DNA of 64,000 nucleotides from CAVXXB01 sp963765585 (lineage in GTDB: Bacteria > Calditrichota > Calditrichia > JAJRVZ01). Location: the NCBI GenBank assembly GCA_963765585.1, contig CAVXXB010000012.1, forward strand, positions 310,001 to 374,000, in the 5' to 3' direction. The position numbers and the translations under genes were made by a program. The notes beneath the pieces were generated by a model that saw nothing but the letters and a program-made list of their open reading frames with translations, was not told the origin of the DNA and searched no databases. How positions within the stretch are numbered: position 1 is the first letter of the stretch; every line of letters starts with the position of its first letter. Below are positions 27,712-37,025 of this stretch, piece after piece.

Positions 27712-30373
27712 ATGCTAAAAAAAATATCGTATGTTTTAATAATTTTTTCCACTTTCGCTAATATCTGTCTGGCGCAGATTTCTATCGATGCACAAAAGGA
27801 CCCAATTTATAATAAATCGAGTTCCGCTGATCAGGGTTATCTCAGCATCTCTCACTCCGATTTTTTACCATATAATGGCGCCAAACCCACCAATGATGCA
27901 GATCTTTCGGCACAAATCTGGATGTCCTGGGACAGCACTTACTTCTATCTCTACGCAGAAGTCCAGGATGATATCATCCTGGTGAATAATGGTATGAAAA
28001 CCATGAATGATTGTCTGGAATTAAAATTTGATCCCGATCCAACCCGGCAATCTCCGGGCAATGTTGTCAACGTCCGCTTAACAGCCCTCGATAGTGCGGA
28101 TGCTGATAATGCCCAGGGGGTGGACAATCTTTATCCGGAAGCACTTTTCAATAATTTTAATTCGGCGGCAAGCTCTCCGGCCAATTATTCTCGCCGGCGA
28201 ACTTCGGATGGATATGTTTTGGAATTACGCCTGGCCTGGCACTGGATGAAGGCGGGTGACCGACCCATGCATGCCACAATTGGTAAGGTTTTCGGCCTGG
28301 CGATCACCATTCATGACAACGATTCAGAACAGCGTGAAGGATCTATCCAATGGTCTGCTGGTATGAGCGATGAGGTCTGGTATATCCCTCAATTACTTGG
28401 TTCGGTGGAATTCCTGCCCGATCATCAATTGAAATTGATAAAACGAAATGCTCTCGATCATGAGTCCCGGCCGGGTACAACCTACCTGTCGACCACACGA
28501 TTGGAATGGGTAAAAGATGTACTGGGATCAGAACTCACATTGGAGAACTGGAAATATCATCCCGGTGATGATTTAGCCTGGGCTGATCCTTCCTTTGACG
28601 ACAGTGAATGGGAAACAACGATCACAATGCTTTATCCAAATAATCTGCCGGAAAGCGGCTGGCAGGGAAGCGGATGGTTCCGGATTCATATTGTTATTGA
28701 TTCGACGCTATTCAACAAATCTCTGGGATTATCTCTTGTACAGGCAGGCAAATCGCAGATTTATCTTGACGGGACTTTAATAGCTGAATTTGGCGAAAAC
28801 GGTGATAGCTGGACCGGGTTGCCAAAGGTAATCAGCTTTGATACCAATAAACGGCATGTGATTGCCGTGCGCTACTCAAATTATTCGTTCAGGAAATTTC
28901 AAAGTGCGGGTTATAGTTCAGGATTTTTTCTTCGGCTGGGGTTTGTGAACCAGATGGCAGATGATGCCATTCGTTCTGAAAGAACGTATATACGGTTCCA
29001 AATGTTTTACACCACCTTGCTCTTTGCCATAGGTTTCCTGCATCTGATTTTGTTCGCCTTTTTTCCGGCTTTGAGGCAAAATTTCTTTTTTGCACTCTTT
29101 TTGTTTTCCTATGCAGCGACAATATTTTTTGATTATCAAACATTACTGGCCACAGATATAGGACAATATTTATGGTCATTCCGTATTCATTGTGCCATGC
29201 TTTCTCTGTGGATCGTGTTTCAATTGAGATTTGTTTATTCACTTTTTTACATTAAACCGCCCATACAATTTTGGATAGTATTGCCGGCCGCACTGTTACT
29301 GGGTACGCTGGCCGTCATCAATCCGGGACAATATTTTGGATATTTTTGGATACTATTTGTGGCGATATATATAGAAATTCCCCGGGTTATTGGCATAGCA
29401 TTTTTTAAGAAAAGTGAAGGCCGATGGATCATTGCCATGGCATTTCTGGTGTTTTTCTTTTTTGGCATTTTAGATACCTTAATGGATAAAGGTTATCTTG
29501 ATTTTTTGCGTGCGATTGAAAATCCATATGCGTTTGGCTCAATCGGATTTTTTATTGCCATGTCTGTATATCTCTCGCGCGAGTTTGCCCGGACAAATAA
29601 AAAAGTAGCGGATCAGGAAATAGAACAAAAACTTCTGGAATCGGAAAATATCCGCCAATCAAAAGAACTGGAAGAAGCACGCCAGCTTCAACTCTCCATG
29701 TTGCCCAAAGAATTGCCCCAACTAGCCCATATGGAAATAGGTGTTTTTATGAAAACCGCGACTGAGGTCGGTGGCGATTACTATGATTTCCATCTGGCCG
29801 ATAATGGCTCTCTAACTGTAGCCATTGGCGATGCCACCGGGCATGGTATGAAGGCGGGGACGATGGTAGCCTCTATAAAAAGTCTGTTTGGGACTTATGA
29901 TGAAGGCCTGGATATACCACAGTTTTTTAGCAAATGCAGCAGTATTATTAAGGGAATGAAACTTGGTAACTTGTATATGGCAATGTTGCTGATAAGGATC
30001 AGCGGGACAAAAAATGATCACCTCGGCTGCCGGTATGCCGCCTATTTTTATTTATCGAAAAAAAACGCGGACAATTGAAGAATTGCTGATAAAAGGCATG
30101 CCGTTGGGCGGTCCGTCCGGTTTTTCATATGAAGAGAGGGAAACGGATCTAAATCCGGGTGATACGATTCTTCTAATGTCTGACGGATTTCCCGAATTAT
30201 TTAATGAACATGATGAGATGCTGGATTATCCCCGGGTTAAAGACATATTTCTGGAAACGGCAGACAGATCTCCGGATGAAATTATTGCCCATTTAAATGA
30301 ATCTGGTGACAGATGGCGTAATGACAGACCTCAGGATGATGATATAACATTTGTGGTTTTAAAGTTTAGATAA
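27712..30373 (+). pseudogene. CBM9-like/7TM/SpoIIE PP2C phosphatase, one frameshift
   Basis: A signal peptide ends at CLAQ. Residues ~20-235 resemble a family 9 carbohydrate-binding domain (AQIWMSWDSTYFYLYAEVQDD; WSAGMSDEVWYIPQ). A beta-sandwich, seven or eight membrane helices and a coiled coil follow, then a SpoIIE phosphatase (LEEARQLQLSMLPKE, TEVGGDYYDF, IGDATGHGMKAG). At about 30010 the six-A run shifts the frame; dropping one A continues SGTKMITSAAGMPPIFIY to SDGFPE and QDDDITFVV. All metal aspartates survive. It likely dephosphorylates an anti-anti-sigma factor in response to an external ligand. Confidence 0.85.
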
Positions 30374-30650
30374 AACGATCCTGGTACATGATTTTTCACT
30401 GGATCAAAATTATCCCAATCCATTTAATCCGACCACGACAATCGATTTTTCGGTTGCGAGGGCCGGACAGGTCAACCTGACAATTTTTAATGTGCGAGGT
30501 CAGGAAATGGCAACGCTGGTCAATGAGCAGCTGGCGCCCGGATCTTATAAAGCACAACTCGATGCCCGTAGCTGGCCCAGTGGAATATATTTTTATCAAT
30601 TGACTGCCGGCGCACAGAAGGTTGTAAAGCGGATGATCCTGATGAAGTAA
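30363..30650 (+). pseudogene. Orphan T9SS type A sorting domain
   Basis: A start-less open frame reads FSLDQNYPNPFNPTTTIDFSVARAGQVNLTIFNVRGQEMATL ... SGIYFYQLTAGAQKVVKRMILMK and then stops. It is a complete sorting domain with no passenger, directly after the phosphatase and out of frame with it. It looks like the tail of a deleted secreted-protein gene. Confidence 0.8.
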
Positions 30651-30659
30651 AGATCTGAT

Positions 30660-30990
30660 TTAAATTAGGCCAAAGGGCCAAAAGGCAAAAGGTTCAAGGT
30701 TTCAGGCACCAGGCCAAGAGGCCCAAGGTTCAAGGATCAAGGCCCAAGGCAAAACGCATCCAGGGACTCAGGTACTCAGGGACTTTTACTCCACAAAATA
30801 GTTTGTAATACCACACATTATCAAAACTTTGTGCCTTTGTGCCTCTCTTCCTTTATGTCTATCTTTCCTTTCCAGGGACTCAGGGACTCAGGGACTAAGG
30901 GGCTTTTATCCCACAAAATAAACGTAATACCACGAACTAAAAATCTTTGTCACTTTGTCTCTTTGTTTTTTTGTCACTATATTTCACATA
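30660..30990. repeat. Low-complexity word repeats (ggcaaaagg, cagggact)
   Basis: Degenerate GGCCAAAAGG/AAGGTTCAAGG units, then CAGGGACTCAGG units in two clusters (near 30770 and 30880). These are mirrored by TTTGTGCCTTTGTGCCTCT and CTTTGTCACTTTGTCTCTTTG. Overall it is an imperfect palindrome filling the 370-bp gap; no gene is seen in it. Confidence 0.65.
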
Positions 30991-31019
30991 CGCAACATGT
31001 AACCTAACTGAGATATAAA

Positions 31020-31403
31020 ATGCCATCAAAAGCAGAATATGTTCCCGGAACATGTAATATTGGCGAACCGGAAATTAAGTTGAGAAAACGAGTCGGCTGG
31101 CTTGGATTGGGAGCAACGCTAATCCTATGGTTTGTTTTATATGTTTTGCCTGTTTCTGCCGCATGGAGATTCCTTGTATTTATTCCTGCAACCATATCGG
31201 CTATTGGAATCCTTCAGGCGCGAATGCACTTCTGCGTGGCATTCGGACTGCTGGGTGTGTTCAATTTCCGATCGGCAATCGGGCCTACCGATGCTATTAA
31301 AGAAATAGAATACAAACGAAAAGACCGGCGAAAGGCTATACTTATTACTTTTTACGCGATCATGGTTGGCAGCATAGTAGCAGCGGTTGGGTATTTATTG
31401 TAA
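31020..31403 (+). CDS. Small membrane protein with CNIG motif
   Basis: 127 residues with four hydrophobic helices after the N-terminal motif EYVPGTCNIGEPEIKLRKRVG, which I recognise from a small widespread uncharacterised membrane family. ATG 31020 is the only sensible start. It is flanked on both sides by word-repeat DNA. Function is unknown. Confidence 0.75.
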   Translation: MPSKAEYVPGTCNIGEPEIKLRKRVGWLGLGATLILWFVLYVLPVSAAWRFLVFIPATISAIGILQARMHFCVAFGLLGVFNFRSAIGPTDAIKEIEYKRKDRRKAILITFYAIMVGSIVAAVGYLL

Positions 31404-31407
31404 GATC

Positions 31408-31540
31408 AGAAGGCCAAAGGCTAAGGGGCAAAAAGCCAATAAGTACCTGAAACCCTAAGTCCTTGAAGCCTGGAACCTGGTGTCTGAGGCCCTTTATCCA
31501 TTTACCTTTTAGCCCTTTGGCCTTTTTGCCTGATATCATA
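31408..31540. repeat. Word palindrome (ggccaaagg / cctttggcc)
   Basis: AGGCCAAAGGCTAAGGGGC is answered by GCCCTTTGGCCTTTTTGCC about 90 bp later. It belongs to the same word family as 30660-30990. Confidence 0.6.
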
Positions 31541-31574
31541 AATCCAAATCTTTAAATAACATAAGGACTGGACA

Positions 31575-33335
31575 ATGTTGAAAAGAAAACAAGCAATGTC
31601 CGATGAACCGGCTCAGCAAAAACCGTTGCGGCTGTGGCCCGGTATTATTATTGTAGCACTGCAATGGCTTCTCAGGTATGCCGCACCGGTGATTGCTGCA
31701 GATGATGATGTTATTTTGATTGGGGTGCTCGCAGCAGTTCTATGCTGGCTGGCTCTATTGGTCTGGTGGATCTTTTTCAGCCGGGCTTCGCGCATAGACC
31801 GCTGGGGCGCAGCTGTTCTGATGGTAATTGTTCTGATTGCAACTTCATACCTTATCCATAATTCGATTGGTGAGGGAATGATGGGGCTGATGTATTACAT
31901 CTATGCTATGCCTGTCCAAAGTCTGGTCTTTGTTATTTGGGCTGTGGCCAGCGGTCGTCTCCCAGACCGATCCCGGCGACTAACAATGGTTGCGACTATC
32001 TTGCTCGCTTGTGGGTGGTGGGTGCTTGTCCGATCCGATGGAATGGCCAGCGATACCAGTATTGATTTAGCATGGCGCTGGGCTGACACGGCCGAGGAAC
32101 GCCTGCTGGCAGAATCTGAAAACGAACCGATGGTGCCGCTGCCGGATTTGGCTACAGCAGATACCGGAAAAATATGGCCCGGTTTTCGCGGACACAATCG
32201 TGACGGTATCATCCATGGCGTGCAAATTGAAACCAACTGGTCTGAATCCCCGCCGGTGGAACTGTGGCGCCGGGCGATTGGACCCGGTTGCTCATCATTT
32301 GCGGTCCGGGGTCCGTTGTTTTACACTCAGGAGCAACGCGGTGAATATGAGATTGTCTCCTGTTATCTGTTGTCAACAGGAAAACCGGTGTGGCGACACA
32401 GCGACAAGGCACGATTCTGGGATTCCCATGCCGGTGCCGGGCCGCGCGGAACGCCGACTCTTAGTGGTGATCATTTATACACACTGGGTGCGACCGGAAT
32501 CCTGAACGTGCTCAACGCCCGTGACGGATCCGTTGTTTGGTCGCGGAACACAGTATCAGATACCGATGCAAAGATCCCGGGCTGGGGCATCAGCAGCTCG
32601 CCGCTTGTATTGGACGACCTTGTCATTGTCGCCGTCGTGGGCAGACTTGTTGCCTATGACCTTGCCACCGGTGATCTGCGTTGGTCCGGACCGGATGGCG
32701 GCGAAAGCTATAGTTCACCACATTTATTGCGCATTGATGGAGTCGAACAGGTCCTGTTAATGAGCCCGGTTGGTGCCACGAGTCTTTCCCCTTCAGACGG
32801 CAAGTTATTGTGGAATTACCCATATCCTGCAGATGGCCGTATTATTCAACCGGCGCTAGTTGCAGAAGGTGATCTCCTGCTCGGGGCTGGCAACAAAAGC
32901 ATGCGCCGGGTAGCAGTTACTCACAGTTCTGACGGGTGGACAGTCAAAGAGCGCTGGACATCGGTACATCTGAAACCCAATCATTGTGACATTGTCATTC
33001 ATAAGGATCATATTTATGGCTTTAAGGGCCCCTATCTGTCGTGTATAGATATGAAGGATGGTACGCGTAAGTGGAGAGGCGGAAGATATGGTGGTTTTCT
33101 AGTCCTGTTGGCCGATCAGGACTTACTGCTGATCCTGTCAGAGAAGGGCGAAGTAGCATTGGTCGAGGCGACTGCTGACCAGTTTAATGAGCTGGAAACA
33201 CTCCAGGCGGTTGAGGGTAAGACCTGGAGCCACCCGGTCCTGGTTGGTGATATTCTACTGGTCCGCAATAGCCGGGAGATGGTCGCATACCAGCTGTCAC
33301 TCACGTGTGATGGGTCTAAGCAGCCATCAATATGA
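31575..33335 (+). CDS. PQQ-like beta-propeller membrane protein
   Basis: 586 residues. Four membrane helices occupy the first ~150 residues; an extracytoplasmic PQQ/BamB-like propeller follows, with blades such as LLSTGKPVWRHSD, LNARDGSVVWSRN, YDLATGDLRWSG, SDGKLLWNYP and MKDGTRKWRGG. The lead-in WPGFRGHNRDGI is typical of this group. Cofactor binding is not certain. ATAAGGACTGG precedes the ATG. By eye the gene is clearly more GC-rich than its neighbours, suggesting transfer. Confidence 0.88.
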   Translation: MLKRKQAMSDEPAQQKPLRLWPGIIIVALQWLLRYAAPVIAADDDVILIGVLAAVLCWLALLVWWIFFSRASRIDRWGAAVLMVIVLIATSYLIHNSIGEGMMGLMYYIYAMPVQSLVFVIWAVASGRLPDRSRRLTMVATILLACGWWVLVRSDGMASDTSIDLAWRWADTAEERLLAESENEPMVPLPDLATADTGKIWPGFRGHNRDGIIHGVQIETNWSESPPVELWRRAIGPGCSSFAVRGPLFYTQEQRGEYEIVSCYLLSTGKPVWRHSDKARFWDSHAGAGPRGTPTLSGDHLYTLGATGILNVLNARDGSVVWSRNTVSDTDAKIPGWGISSSPLVLDDLVIVAVVGRLVAYDLATGDLRWSGPDGGESYSSPHLLRIDGVEQVLLMSPVGATSLSPSDGKLLWNYPYPADGRIIQPALVAEGDLLLGAGNKSMRRVAVTHSSDGWTVKERWTSVHLKPNHCDIVIHKDHIYGFKGPYLSCIDMKDGTRKWRGGRYGGFLVLLADQDLLLILSEKGEVALVEATADQFNELETLQAVEGKTWSHPVLVGDILLVRNSREMVAYQLSLTCDGSKQPSI

Positions 33336-33498
33336 CCAATGTTTTCCAAGTAGATCTATGTTGAATATTCTTAAGTTACATGTACAAATATTATTCTCTT
33401 ACGTGTGTCCAATTAAGAATTATTTTGTTTAATTGAAAATACCACTTGAATTTAGTACATTATCTTGTACTATATAAGAACTTAAATATGAGTGAATA

Positions 33499-33780
33499 AT
33501 GAGAAGAATAAATTTATCACAGGATATAAAATCGCTTTCTGATTTCAGAGCGAACGCTGCGTCATATGTGCAAAATATTAAACGTACCAAGCGACCCATG
33601 GTGATCACCCAGAATGGTAAGAGTTCTGCTATCATTCTTGATGTTAATGATTATGAGTCCCTTCTCGAAAAAATCGAAATTCTACAGGATGTCAATCTGG
33701 CCAGGGAGCAAATAGATAATGGAGAAGGTGTGCTTCATGACTCGGCTAAAGAGATCATCTTACAGAACCTGAATCGATGA
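33499..33780 (+). CDS. Phd/YefM-family antitoxin
   Basis: 93 residues: DIKSLSDFRANAASYVQNIKRTKRPMVITQNGKSSAIILDVNDYESLLEKIEIL is the Phd/YefM DNA-binding fold, followed by an acidic tail that should wrap the toxin. It overlaps the toxin start by 4 nt (ATGA), a standard coupling. Confidence 0.93.
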   Translation: MRRINLSQDIKSLSDFRANAASYVQNIKRTKRPMVITQNGKSSAIILDVNDYESLLEKIEILQDVNLAREQIDNGEGVLHDSAKEIILQNLNR

Positions 33781-34082
33781 AAATTACATGGTCTCCGCTG
33801 TCAATTGAACAGGTTACTGAGTTGGCCCAATATATCGCCAGGGATAAACCCGGTGCTGCGGACAAGTGGGTAATTTCCATATTTGATGCGGTCGCAAAAC
33901 TTTCCCCTTTCCCTGAGTCAGGTCGAATTGTCCCCGAAATAAATAAAAATGAGATCAGAGAAATCTTGTTCGGCAATTACCGAATAATTTATCAGGTTAG
34001 TCAGTCTGGAATTGACATTCTCACTGTACGCCATGGAAAACAAATTCTCCCTAGAGATGAGATATTTCGTGCACAGGGATAA
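33777..34082 (+). CDS. RelE/ParE-superfamily toxin
   Basis: 101 residues: ITWSPLSIEQVTELAQYIARDKPGAADKWV ... FPESGRIVPEINKNEIREILFGNYRIIYQV ... ILTVRHGKQILP. This is the ParE-type layout, and the pattern GRIVPE and the YRIIYQV strand are diagnostic. It may inhibit gyrase or cleave mRNA; ParE-like is more likely. Confidence 0.92.
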   Translation: MKITWSPLSIEQVTELAQYIARDKPGAADKWVISIFDAVAKLSPFPESGRIVPEINKNEIREILFGNYRIIYQVSQSGIDILTVRHGKQILPRDEIFRAQG

Positions 34083-34195
34083 CAATTAGTCATGAAGATA
34101 ATTTTAGTTTCTATTGGGATTCGCGGCGAGATGGAATCCTTTTTTAGCAATTGGGGAATTATTGCATGAAAGAGGACATCGCGTGCTTTGCGCGT

Positions 34196-34462
34196 TTATT
34201 CGTAGTGAGTCCACATCCGAATTATCTTAACAATTTTTCCTTTTTCAATTATTTGATAAACAAGTCTCTGTTGAATGTTTATTCTTCTCGAATATGCGCC
34301 GGATAAATCACCGACCAATTTTTCATAAGGAGGAGGAGATTGATATGGGTTTTTACGCAGAATTTCAATTAAGTCTATTGTTTTCTCTTTTAAATTAGCG
34401 GATGCAATTTTCATGGCATCTTTTTGCGCTTGTTTTGTGTACACTATTTTCCAATTCACCAT
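34196..34462 (-). CDS. yoeB: YoeB/Txe-family endoribonuclease toxin
   Basis: 88 residues: VNWKIVYTKQAQKDAMKI ... LRKNPYQSPPPYEKLVGDLSGAYSRRINIQQRLVYQI ... IIRMWTHYE. The PPPYEKL and SRRIN..RLVYQI blocks and the terminal WTHYE are hallmarks of YoeB/Txe ribosome-dependent mRNA interferases. It overlaps the antitoxin end by 7 nt. Confidence 0.94.
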   Translation of the reverse strand: MVNWKIVYTKQAQKDAMKIASANLKEKTIDLIEILRKNPYQSPPPYEKLVGDLSGAYSRRINIQQRLVYQIIEKGKIVKIIRMWTHYE

Positions 34463-34698
34463 TCAATTTCCGTATCACACTCGTCAATCTTCGTTTCAAG
34501 TCCTTCGCGAATAGATTCGCGCATGCCAGGAATAGATAATAGATAAAGTGTCTCGCTTATTGCACGCCAGTCATTTTCCGAAACCAAAATTGCATTTGAG
34601 CGTTTCCCGGTAATTTGAATGGGCTCCCCGGTATCATTGGCATCGTCTAAAATTTTATATAAATTAGCTCGCGCTTTTGTAGCGGTTATCGTCCTCAT
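34456..34698 (-). CDS. yefM: YefM-family antitoxin partner of YoeB
   Basis: 80 residues from ATG 34698: MRTITATKARANLYKILDDANDTGEPIQITGKRSNAILVSENDWRAISETLYLLSIPGMRESIREGL is a textbook YefM. The longer in-frame extension upstream is not conserved and contains the promoter, so 34698 is the start, with AAAGG ahead of it. Confidence 0.93.
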   Translation of the reverse strand: MRTITATKARANLYKILDDANDTGEPIQITGKRSNAILVSENDWRAISETLYLLSIPGMRESIREGLETKIDECDTEIEW

Positions 34699-34722
34699 GT
34701 GATTACCTTTCTTTCTGAAAAC

Positions 34723-34750
34723 GTACGCAATAAAGTACGCAATGTCAAGG
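34723..34750 (-). promoter_or_regulatory. yefM-yoeB promoter with overlapping direct repeats
   Basis: On the reverse strand TTGACA (34750-34745) and TACGTT are 17 bp apart. On the forward strand two GTACGCAAT copies (34723-34731, 34735-34743; 12-bp period) cover the spacer, as expected for an antitoxin-complex operator. Confidence 0.55.
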
Positions 34751-34848
34751 ATTTTGTTCCCAGATTTTCTAACAGGTTTGTAACCTGATGTTCTCAGCCC
34801 ATTACCCAAACCTCTATTCCATTTTAAAATATTTTCTGAAACAAAATC

Positions 34849-34907
34849 TTGACATTGGCGTAATTTTATCATAGGTTAGTTACATAAGTAGTTAACCACC
34901 TAACTAA
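34849..34907 (+). promoter_or_regulatory. Promoter and operator of the GntR-ABC operon
   Basis: TTGACA at 34849-34854, a 17-bp spacer, then TAGGTT at 34872-34877. TTAGTTA (34876-34882) and TAACTAA (34901-34907) form an inverted repeat over the predicted start of transcription, suitable for the downstream GntR protein. Confidence 0.5.
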
Positions 34908-34959
34908 GTTGGGTCGGCCAATAAAATGTATATCACGTAATGGTTGGTTAGGAAGCGAA

Positions 34960-35319
34960 ATGATACCGGAATTCAATACTGAGAAATCAATCTATTTGCA
35001 GATCGCTGAGGGAATTGAAGATGATATTTTACAAAATATTATTGAAGAAGAAGCGCAGGCACCATCCACAAATCAACTGGCAATCATGTACCGTATCAAT
35101 CCGGCGACAGCAGCCAAGGGTATCAATATGCTTGTGAGTGAAGGCATTCTATACAAGAAAAGGGGCATTGGTATGTTTGTTTCTACGGGAGCGGTTGATA
35201 AAATCCGAACCAGAAGAAAAACTGCGTTTTTCGACAAGTATATCGTCCCCTTATTAGCTGAAGCGGTAAATCTTGAAATTTCAAAAGAAGAAATTTCTGA
35301 AATGATAAAAAGATCATAA
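34960..35319 (+). CDS. YtrA-like GntR regulator of the ABC cassette
   Basis: 119 residues from ATG 34960 (AGGAAG at 34950-34955); an upstream TTG is not used. The winged helix IYLQIAEGIEDDILQNIIEEEAQAPSTNQLAIMYRINPATAAKGINMLVSEGILYKKRGIGMFVS ends with a short helical tail. It heads an operon with an ABC ATPase and permease, the classical YtrA arrangement. Confidence 0.92.
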   Translation: MIPEFNTEKSIYLQIAEGIEDDILQNIIEEEAQAPSTNQLAIMYRINPATAAKGINMLVSEGILYKKRGIGMFVSTGAVDKIRTRRKTAFFDKYIVPLLAEAVNLEISKEEISEMIKRS

Positions 35320-35343
35320 CGAGTGCCCAGTGCCGAGTACCGA
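35320..35343. repeat. Word repeat, left arm (inverse copy at 38136-38164)
   Basis: CGAGTGCCCAGTGCCGAGTA matches, inverted, the GGCACTTGGCACTCG block at 38136-38150 (14 of 15 bases over the shared core). The pair brackets the ABC cassette and acyltransferase. Confidence 0.55.
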
Positions 35344-35364
35344 AAAAGTAAAGGATACAAATAA

Positions 35365-36246
35365 ATGACAGATACAAATTATATTTTAAAAACAGAAGAT
35401 ATATACAAATCCTATGGATCCATCGACGCACTAAAAAATGTCAATCTACAATTTGAAGACCAAAAGATATATGGTTTATTTGGTCGCAACGGTGCCGGAA
35501 AGACGACGCTGTTGAATATAATCTCCTCGCGCATATTTGCCGATCGTGGTCATGTGACCTGTCTTGGCGAGGATATTGCAGTTCAGCCCGGAGTCATTGC
35601 CGCGCAATGTTGTTATATGCCTGAGAAGCACTATTTCCCGGTACGATTCAAGGTTAAAAAACTGCTGTCGGTAGGCAAAATGTTTTTTCCGGATTTCGAT
35701 GATCAGTATGCTGACAAATTGTGCCGCATTTTTAAACTGAATACGGAACAGAAATATGGGAACTTATCAAGAGGCTATCAATCGATTTTTAGAATCGTCC
35801 TCGGGTTGGCCGCCAACACCGCCATCACAATTTTTGATGAACCCGTTCTCGGTTTGGACGCCGTGGCCAGAGATCAGTTCTATTCAGAGTTGATTGAAAA
35901 ATTTTCCATGGATCCGCGACTCTTTATTATCTCCACCCATCTTATTGAAGAATCGGCGGACCTGTTCAACGAAGCCATTATTATTCGTGATGGTGAGGTT
36001 ATCCGCCAGGCAACGGTAGAAGATCTGCTTGCACATACCTTTTATGTTTCGGGAAATTCAGCCAGGGTTGATGAATATGTAAAAAACAGGGCAGTGATTA
36101 GCTTCCAGACTGTTAATAATCTAAAAACAGCAGTGGTCGAAGGAAATCTGAGTAAAGAACAGCCATGGTCAGGCCTGCAGTTCTCCCCCCTCACTATTCA
36201 GAAACTTTTTATCCACCTGACAGATGATAAAAGGGAACAGGAGTAA
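35365..36246 (+). CDS. ABC transporter ATP-binding protein (YtrB-like)
   Basis: 293 residues with Walker A GRNGAGKTT and Walker B ITIFDEPVLGLDA, plus the switch STHLIEE. The signature is altered to NLSRGYQSIFRI instead of LSGGQ, which is typical of the YtrB branch. A C-terminal regulatory tail is present. The stop overlaps the permease ATG by one base. Export or envelope-stress response is inferred from its GntR partner. Confidence 0.92.
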   Translation: MTDTNYILKTEDIYKSYGSIDALKNVNLQFEDQKIYGLFGRNGAGKTTLLNIISSRIFADRGHVTCLGEDIAVQPGVIAAQCCYMPEKHYFPVRFKVKKLLSVGKMFFPDFDDQYADKLCRIFKLNTEQKYGNLSRGYQSIFRIVLGLAANTAITIFDEPVLGLDAVARDQFYSELIEKFSMDPRLFIISTHLIEESADLFNEAIIIRDGEVIRQATVEDLLAHTFYVSGNSARVDEYVKNRAVISFQTVNNLKTAVVEGNLSKEQPWSGLQFSPLTIQKLFIHLTDDKREQE

Positions 36247-36983
36247 TGAATATGAACATGACTCTAATGAATATTAAATACAAAATGAAAGTCTACCTGG
36301 CATTCACAGCATGGTACATGCTAATTGCTGTACCAATATTATTCATACTCTATTATATCCTCATAGAGACTGATGTAATTAATAGCAGCACTGGCAGTGT
36401 GAGTTATCGTCTTTGGGGATTGATAATATTTCTGTTTGCCATCTCTATAAGATTCAAGGAAGATTTTGATTTCATGATCACGCTAAGCAGTACCCGTGCT
36501 CAGATATTTCAGTCGCTTATCGGCATATCGCTTATCATAAGCGCAATCTTTAGCGGGGTGATTGTCCTGGAACGGATTGTTATCGATCATTTAAATAACA
36601 GCCTGGGACTCATTGCGGTCAAAGACTTTTTTCATTACCTGGCGCCCTACGCAACAGATAATCTCTTTCTGGAATTTGTGTTTTTTCTGGCATTATGCTT
36701 CTTCTATTCCATATTCGGAATATTGATAGGATCTTTGTCTTATCGCTTTGGCAAAAAATTTATGATTGGTTTCTGGTTGGTCTTTTCAGCCATTCCGACA
36801 GTGGTCTTGCCTTTGTATTTGTGGGTTCTTTATCTGAATAATCAATTATCGGATTTCATAAAAACAATGGTTGCGTTCTCAATGGAATTTGATCTCATAG
36901 CGGTTTCCGGCGAACTGCTGTTCATGACAATTATATTCGGATTTGCTTCGTGGATAAATATCCGACGACTGCCACAGAGATAG
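36246..36983 (+). CDS. ABC-2-like permease
   Basis: 245 residues with six hydrophobic helices (FTAWYMLIAVPILFILYYILI; LWGLIIFLFAIS; IGISLIISAIFSGVIVL; FVFFLALCFFYSIFGILIGSL; GFWLVFSAIPTVVLPLYLWVL; LLFMTIIFGFASWINI). It is the membrane partner of the ATPase with which it shares an overlapping TAATG junction. Confidence 0.85.
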   Translation: MNMNMTLMNIKYKMKVYLAFTAWYMLIAVPILFILYYILIETDVINSSTGSVSYRLWGLIIFLFAISIRFKEDFDFMITLSSTRAQIFQSLIGISLIISAIFSGVIVLERIVIDHLNNSLGLIAVKDFFHYLAPYATDNLFLEFVFFLALCFFYSIFGILIGSLSYRFGKKFMIGFWLVFSAIPTVVLPLYLWVLYLNNQLSDFIKTMVAFSMEFDLIAVSGELLFMTIIFGFASWINIRRLPQR

Positions 36984-37025
36984 TTAGGGGTAATGAATTA
37001 AATATTACAATGAGGTTATGTTCAT

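Noticed and set aside
28889..29242. Reverse-strand ORFs within the phosphatase gene and similar shadows elsewhere
   Set aside because: They lie opposite well-supported genes and have no recognisable domains or ribosome sites.
34699..34872. 58-residue extension of the YefM antitoxin
   Set aside because: The extension covers the promoter and operator and is not part of the family.
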